From contig CAMBTF010000030.1 in NCBI GenBank assembly GCA_945870545.1, positions 1 to 10,112 of the forward strand: a stretch of 10,112 nucleotides of DNA. The letters are read 5' to 3'. Within the stretch, counting starts at the first letter, position 1; every line of letters begins with the position of its first letter. Made by a program: the position numbers and the translations under genes. The notes beneath the pieces are model-generated. The model was given only the letters and a program-made list of their open reading frames with translations, searched no databases and was not told the origin of the DNA. This stretch comes from Akkermansia muciniphila. Lineage in GTDB: Bacteria; Verrucomicrobiota; Verrucomicrobiia; Verrucomicrobiales; Akkermansiaceae. Shown here in pieces: positions 6,458-10,112 of the stretch.

Positions 6458-8971
6458 ATGGAATACCCACCCACCCACGCCACCTGCCACACCCTCCCGA
6501 ACGGACTCACGTTGATCCTCGATCCCGATCCCGCCGCGCCGGTCATCAGCGTGCAGGCATGGGTGGCCACCGGCAGCATCCATGAGGGCGAAAAACTCGG
6601 TTCCGGCCTCTCGCATTTCCTCGAGCACATGGTCTTCAAGGGCACCCGCGATTTCACCTCCGAGGAGCTCGCCCAGGCCGTGCAGGCGGCCGGCGGCCAC
6701 TGGAACGCCTACACCACCTTCGAGCGCACGGTCTATTACATCGACGGCCCTTCGCGCTCGCTGGAAACGTTCCTGAAATGCCTCACCGGGCTGGTGTTTT
6801 CCCCCGTCATTCCAGAGTCCGAGTTTGAGTCGGAAAAGGATGTGATCCGCCGCGAGATCGACATGGGTCTCGACGATCCCGACAACGCCTCGATCCGGCT
6901 GCTCTTATCTACGGCATTCACCGTAGATGCCCGCCGCCACCCGGTCATCGGCCACCGCCATCTCTTCGATGATATCCAATACGCCGATCTCACCGCCTAT
7001 CACCGCGCCCGCTACACGCCGGATCGCACGCACCTCGTGATCTCGGGTGATTTCGATCCGGCGAAAGCCCGCGAGCTCGTCATGGAGCTGACGGCGGATT
7101 GCAAAATCGTCCCCGGCCCCGAGCCGCATATCCAGGCGGACGCGGTGCAGCTCGGGCCGCGCGAGGGCTTCGACACCTTCGATGTGCCGACGAGCCGTTT
7201 GTGCCTTTCCTGGAAAGCCCCGGACGTTGCCCATCCCGACGCGCCCGCCTACGATCTGCTCGCCGCCATCCTCGGACGCGGCAAGGCATCCCGCCTCCAC
7301 CGCCGCCTCCGCGACCAGCGCGAACTCGCCATCGAGATCTCCGCATGGACATGGATCGGCCCCGGATCGGAAGGGCTTATCGCCGTCTCCGCGGAATCCG
7401 CTCCCGAGAAACGCGACGAGCTCAAGGCCGCCATCCTCGCCGAGATCGAGGATATCGCCGCCAGCGCCCTCGATGAGGATCTCGCGAAAGCAAAGCGCCA
7501 GACGGCCGCCAGCCAATTCCGCTCGCTGACCACCGCCTCGGGTCGCGCTTCCGATCTCGCGTCGAACTGGCATGAGGCGCGCGATCTCGATTTCACCCGC
7601 AGCCACCTCGCCGCGATCAACGCCGTCTCCGCCGACGACATCCGCCGCGTGGCCGCGAAGCTTTCCGAAAACCGTCTCACCTACACCTCGGTCGATCCGA
7701 AGGATCACGTGCCCGCCGCCACGCGCAGCAAAGCCGCCGCCGTCTCCCACGCGATCACCACCCACACCCTTTCCAACGGCCTCCGCCTCGCGCTGCTACC
7801 GGATCGCCGCGTGCCGCTCATCCATTTTCAGGCTGCTGCCGGCGCGGGCTTGCCTTCGGAAAACCCGCAAACCAACGGCCTCAACCAGCTCCTCGCCTCC
7901 ACCTTGCCCAAGGGCACCGCGACCCGCAGCGCCGATGAAATCGCCCACGCCCTCGAGTCGCTCGGCGCATCCATTTCCGCCTCGGCGGGCAACAACGCCC
8001 TGCTCGTCCAGGCCTCCGGCCTTTCCGCCGACGCCCTGCCCATCATGGAGGTCTTCGCCGATGTGATCCTCAATCCCACCTTCCCCGCGGAGGCCATCGC
8101 CCGCGAAAAGGCCTCGCAGCTCGCGTCGTTGGAAGAAGCCCTCGCCGATCCGCTGCACCGCTGTTTCGCGCAGCTCCGCGCCACCCATTACAGCGGCACC
8201 GGCTACGGCCTCGATTCGCTCGGCACCTTGGATACGTTGGGAAAAATCGCACGCGTCGATCTCGCCGCCCACCCCGCCCGCCATTTCAACGCCACCAACC
8301 TCACCCTCGCCATCTCCGGAGATTTCGACCCCGATCAGCTCATCGGCCTCCTCGAAACCTTTTTTAAAAACCTCCCCGCCGGGGAAAGGTGGATGCCACC
8401 CGCATCTACTACGAATATAGGAGCAAGCGCCGAACTCACCCTACCCAAGAAGCAGGCCGTGCTCGCCATCGGCTACCCCGGCACCCACGTCAGCGGGACC
8501 GACCGCCACGCGCTCGCCTTCGTCCAGGAGCATGCCTCCGACATGGCCGGGCCGCTCTTCGGGCGCATCCGCGAGGAGCTCGGCCTCGCCTACCGCGTCG
8601 GCGCCACCCAGTTCCTCGGCTACGACAGTGGCCTCTTCACGTTCTACCTCGCCACCTCGCCCGAGCAGCTCGAACTCGCCCGCACCGAGCTGCTCAAGGA
8701 AATCGCGAAAATCGCCGCCGAAGGCATCCCCGCGGACACCTTCGAACGCGTCCGCTCCACCGTCCTCAGCGGAGCCGCCATCCAGCAGCAATCCATTTCC
8801 TCGAATGCCCGCCACGCCGCCCTCGACCTCCTCTTCGGCCACCCCGCCGACACCCACCGCCTACTCCCGGAAATCTACGATAAACTCACACCGGAGGAAG
8901 TGTGCGCGGTGGCGAGAAGGATCTTCGCAGCGAAACCAACCGTCTCCGTCATTCTCGGAGAAAAGGGCTAG
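6458..8971 (+). CDS. M16 (insulinase-type) zinc peptidase, two-half form
   Basis: This is a zinc metallopeptidase of the pitrilysin/insulinase family, predicted to degrade or process peptides inside a clam-shaped chamber. The 838 residues are two tandem halves. The N-terminal half (about 8-225) carries the inverted zinc motif HFLEH (53-57) and the third ligand E133 in VIRREI, 76 residues further as expected; the NAYTTFERTVYY block (83-94) is also typical. A C-type M16 domain follows to about 420. The second half begins near residue 430, and at the corresponding site it has NQLLA (476-480) instead of HxxEH, so it is non-catalytic. EELGLAYRV near 708-716 is the usual second-half substrate motif. 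No signal peptide is visible. I chose ATG 6458, preceded by GGAAA, over a TTG at 6401, because homology begins only after it and the TTG would overlap the divergent gene. Its stop overlaps the tail of the convergent gene remnant. Confidence 0.92.
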   Translation: MEYPPTHATCHTLPNGLTLILDPDPAAPVISVQAWVATGSIHEGEKLGSGLSHFLEHMVFKGTRDFTSEELAQAVQAAGGHWNAYTTFERTVYYIDGPSRSLETFLKCLTGLVFSPVIPESEFESEKDVIRREIDMGLDDPDNASIRLLLSTAFTVDARRHPVIGHRHLFDDIQYADLTAYHRARYTPDRTHLVISGDFDPAKARELVMELTADCKIVPGPEPHIQADAVQLGPREGFDTFDVPTSRLCLSWKAPDVAHPDAPAYDLLAAILGRGKASRLHRRLRDQRELAIEISAWTWIGPGSEGLIAVSAESAPEKRDELKAAILAEIEDIAASALDEDLAKAKRQTAASQFRSLTTASGRASDLASNWHEARDLDFTRSHLAAINAVSADDIRRVAAKLSENRLTYTSVDPKDHVPAATRSKAAAVSHAITTHTLSNGLRLALLPDRRVPLIHFQAAAGAGLPSENPQTNGLNQLLASTLPKGTATRSADEIAHALESLGASISASAGNNALLVQASGLSADALPIMEVFADVILNPTFPAEAIAREKASQLASLEEALADPLHRCFAQLRATHYSGTGYGLDSLGTLDTLGKIARVDLAAHPARHFNATNLTLAISGDFDPDQLIGLLETFFKNLPAGERWMPPASTTNIGASAELTLPKKQAVLAIGYPGTHVSGTDRHALAFVQEHASDMAGPLFGRIREELGLAYRVGATQFLGYDSGLFTFYLATSPEQLELARTELLKEIAKIAAEGIPADTFERVRSTVLSGAAIQQQSISSNARHAALDLLFGHPADTHRLLPEIYDKLTPEEVCAVARRIFAAKPTVSVILGEKG
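8778..8813 (+). repeat. 36-base segment of the M16 gene matched again at 9533-9568
   Basis: The bases encoding residues 774-785 of the peptidase (AIQQQSISSNAR) are repeated next to the first copy of the direct repeat with 33 of 36 bases identical. Here the segment is a natural part of the gene; the other copy is the stray one. Confidence 0.8.
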
Positions 8972-9078
8972 CCGGGCAGCCGATGCTTCACGAAATTCAT
9001 GATACGTGGATCTTTCGCCGCCTCCAGCAGCTCTCGCGGCCAGATGGATGCAAAGTCAACCCCGTGATCTCTAGCAAT
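8968..9078 (-). pseudogene. Out-of-frame C-terminal tail of the nucleotidyltransferase-like gene
   Basis: Read in a different minus-strand frame from the gene at 8997-9278, this stretch gives about 36 residues ending in a stop: IARDHGVDFASIWPRELL, then EAAKDPRIMNFVKHRLPG. The residue pattern is that of a real protein C-terminus (hydrophobic and charged alternation, no runs of shadow-frame Arg/Pro). It fits as the lost end of the neighbouring gene after an internal deletion that also shifted the frame. Its TAG (8968-8970) shares CTAG with the peptidase stop (8969-8971), so the intact genes would have been convergent and end to end. This is inference from reading the frames, not from an alignment. 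Confidence 0.5.
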
Positions 9079-9278
9079 GCAACAGTCCCGACCAGATCGA
9101 GATCCTTGCTTGTCAACGGAAGCCAATCGTCAAGGACTTTGCCGATCCGATTGCGATAAAACCACGCCCAGACATTCACGGCATGGCCACCCACCAGAAG
9201 GGGAAGCTCCCCTTTGATCGGCGCGCTCAGCAACGAGGCGAAATCCAGAAATTCCGTCGGTTCGTCCCCGGCTCTCAT
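8997..9278 (-). CDS. Truncated nucleotidyltransferase-fold protein, probably a broken gene
   Basis: The 93-residue reading starts like a small nucleotidyltransferase of the AbiEii/MNT kind: LLVGGHAVNVWAWFY (27-41) gives the glycine pair of the helix turn (G30, G31), and LTSKDLDLVG (55-64) gives the metal-binding DxD (D59, D61). Such proteins are usually well over 150 residues. After residue 64 the pattern is lost and the frame runs on for 29 residues into a stop. A convincing C-terminus lies in another frame just downstream. The likely history is an internal deletion near 9080-9100 that removed the middle of the protein. The ATG at 9278 overlaps the stop of the small upstream gene by four bases (ATGA), so the two were translated as a pair. 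Catalytic function is unlikely now; the third acidic residue is not seen. Confidence 0.6.
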   Translation of the reverse strand: MRAGDEPTEFLDFASLLSAPIKGELPLLVGGHAVNVWAWFYRNRIGKVLDDWLPLTSKDLDLVGTVALLEITGLTLHPSGRESCWRRRKIHVS

Positions 9279-9469
9279 TTCATCGGGTATGCCTTCTTCA
9301 GGTATGCGACCAGATCAAACGTAATCACCGTATCCTTAGGGAAAATCGAGTTTTCCTCCTGAAGCGCCTCCGGGGTGATCTCGCCGGTGCGCAGGCGTTC
9401 CGCATCGCGGGCGCGCTCCTCACGGTGCTCGCGATCCAGTTCTTCAAAGCTGACAAATTCCGATTCCAT
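9275..9469 (-). CDS. Small acidic protein, partner of the nucleotidyltransferase-like gene
   Basis: This 64-residue protein is not recognised with certainty. The N-terminal half (about 4-32) is a highly charged helix rich in Glu and Arg (EELDREHREERARDAERL); the C-terminal half contains EENSIFPKDTVITFDLVAYL, which looks like a short strand and helix. I chose ATG 9469 because GGAG lies four bases upstream; an ATG at 9490 adds seven residues (MVWCWSS) with no better site. Its stop overlaps the start of the next gene by four bases. A small charged protein coupled to a nucleotidyltransferase-fold protein has the layout of a toxin-antitoxin or abortive-infection pair, but the partner is now broken and no biochemical role can be assigned. 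Confidence 0.55.
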   Translation of the reverse strand: MESEFVSFEELDREHREERARDAERLRTGEITPEALQEENSIFPKDTVITFDLVAYLKKAYPMK

Positions 9470-9532
9470 GGAACTCCAACACCAAACCATCCCACGCCCC
9501 CCGTGTCAAGGCGGCGACGAACCTTACCCCCA

Positions 9533-9568
9533 CCATCCAGCAGCAATCCCTTTCCTCCAACGCCCGCC
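9533..9568 (+). repeat. Stray 36-base copy of an M16 peptidase gene segment
   Basis: The bases here match 8778-8813 in the peptidase gene at 33 of 36 positions (differences at 9550, 9558 and 9561). They read TIQQQSLSSNAR in the same sense as the peptidase IQQQSISSNAR. Upstream of 9533 the likeness stops at once; downstream it runs into the direct repeat. It looks like a scrap of this or a related M16 gene carried in with, or broken by, the repeat. Confidence 0.75.
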
Positions 9569-9713
9569 CATACCTCCGAAACTCACCCAAGAGCTGGGGA
9601 GAAGAATCCCAACAGTCCAGAGCCTGCGGCGCCACGGTGTTCCGATGGCCGAGATCAAAGCCAGCGGCTTTCGCCTTGATGGGGCGGGGGGATTGCGGAT
9701 GTAGTGCGCCATG
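9557..9713 (+). repeat. Direct repeat, copy 1 (about 157 bases), ending on the trmB start codon
   Basis: This stretch recurs at 9955-10112 in the same orientation with about four substitutions and one single-base insertion, roughly 97% identity. The shared part begins with CCAACGCCCG and ends with GTAGTGCGCCATG, the last three bases being the ATG of trmB. Inside are a 6-bp hairpin AAAGCC-AGC-GGCTTT (9657-9671) and a G-rich run (9680-9691). No transposase, long terminal inverted repeats or conserved coding frame were found, so it looks like a small non-autonomous or intergenic repeat family. The first bases, AACGCCCGCC, also occur almost unchanged in the M16 gene and may be target sequence rather than element. 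Confidence 0.85.
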
Positions 9714-10055
9714 AACACCTTGCCGCGCCCGCCGATTTCCGAAGCCGAGTTCGTCCCTCCGCATTATTTCCGGCGGCTGGAAATGAATGAAATCCGGAAC
9801 GGGGAGCGGCCGTTGGAGATCGACCTGGGATGCGGGGACGGGTCGTTTCTCGTGGAGCTGGCGGCAGCGTATCCAGAGCGGGATTTCATCGGGGTGGAGA
9901 GGTTGTTGGGGCGTTGTAAAAAGGTGGCGAAGAAAATCCGTCGCGCGGGCGCGGCCAACGCCCGCCCATACCTCCGAAACTCACCCAAGAGCTGGGGAGA
10001 AGAATCCCAACAGTCCAGAGCCTGCGGCGCCACGGTGTTCCGATGGCCGAGATGA
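9711..10055 (+). CDS. trmB: tRNA (guanine-N7-)-methyltransferase TrmB, N-terminal fragment cut off by a repeat
   Basis: TrmB makes 7-methylguanosine at position 46 of tRNA using S-adenosylmethionine. Residues 35-83 are clearly TrmB: LEIDLGCGDGSFLVELA (35-51) is the SAM-binding motif I, FIGVER (59-64) holds the acidic residue that contacts the ribose, and RCKKVAKKIRRAGAAN (68-83) is the following helix. Just after N83 the DNA becomes the second copy of the direct repeat, so residues from about 86 to the stop at 10053-10055 are repeat-encoded (PYLRNSPKSWGEESQQ and so on). Full-length members are about 200-240 residues; the FPDPWPK region and the tRNA-binding half are absent, so no activity is expected. 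The ATG at 9711 is the last three bases of repeat copy 1, and no Shine-Dalgarno is evident. It is a pseudogene or a contig-end effect. Confidence 0.8.
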   Translation: MNTLPRPPISEAEFVPPHYFRRLEMNEIRNGERPLEIDLGCGDGSFLVELAAAYPERDFIGVERLLGRCKKVAKKIRRAGAANARPYLRNSPKSWGEESQQSRACGATVFRWPR

Positions 10056-10112
10056 AAAGCCAGCGGCTTTCACCTTGATGGGGCGGGGGCATTGCGGATG
10101 TAGTGCGCCATG
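9955..10112 (+). repeat. Direct repeat, copy 2, interrupting trmB and reaching the window end
   Basis: This is the second copy of the repeat seen at 9557-9713, 398 bases further on and in the same orientation. It differs by C to G plus an extra A around 10054-10055, G to A near 10072 and G to C near 10090. The TGA that ends the trmB reading frame arises from the first of these differences. The 6-bp hairpin is kept (10056-10070). The last 13 bases are the same GTAGTGCGCCATG that precede trmB in copy 1, and the window stops there, so the right boundary of the element cannot be fixed. Confidence 0.85.

Noticed and set aside
9444..9764. A 106-codon minus-strand frame through repeat copy 1
   Set aside because: The frame is not kept in copy 2 because of the single-base insertion, it crosses the repeat edges into unrelated DNA, and it has no ribosome site.
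9557..10112. CRISPR array or insertion sequence
   Set aside because: The units are about 157 bases with a trmB fragment between them, not short repeats with spacers. No transposase frame or terminal inverted repeats are present.

Overview
The window is GC-rich, gene-dense bacterial DNA. The protein style, the TrmB N-terminus and the small nucleotidyltransferase module recall Verrucomicrobia (the Luteolibacter/Haloferula side of the phylum). That placement is a judgement from memory of the families, not a search result. Most of the window is ordinary chromosome. No integrase, transposase, phage gene, CRISPR array, rRNA or tRNA was seen.

Left part (1-5262, all on the minus strand). A heavy-metal P-type ATPase of the P1B-4 type (2908-5262) is followed downstream by a two-gene potassium uptake unit: trkA (1329-2678), then trkH (1-1311), which runs off the left edge. 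A possible promoter for trkAH lies in the 229-base gap after the ATPase.

Middle (5332-6415, minus strand). A type II toxin-antitoxin pair, a YefM/Phd-like antitoxin followed by a RelE/ParE-like toxin with a 4-base overlap, has a perfect 13-bp inverted repeat just upstream of the antitoxin start. Above it is a single-pass membrane protein of unknown function. Forty-two bases away, on the plus strand, starts a two-half M16 (insulinase-type) zinc peptidase (6458-8971) with one intact and one degenerate active site.

Right part (8968-10112) is where the window becomes unusual. A small nucleotidyltransferase-fold gene survives only as its N-terminus plus a C-terminal tail in another frame, next to a short acidic partner gene. 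Then come two direct copies of a repeat of about 157 bases (9557-9713 and 9955-10112), about 97% identical. The first ends on the ATG of trmB. The second lies inside trmB after about 83 residues and replaces the rest of the methyltransferase. Just left of the first copy is a 36-base scrap nearly identical to part of the M16 peptidase gene. The repeat, its apparent preference for an AACGCCCG-like site and the broken trmB are the best candidates for something not yet described. The window ends inside or exactly at the end of the second copy, so part of this could reflect a contig end in a repeat.
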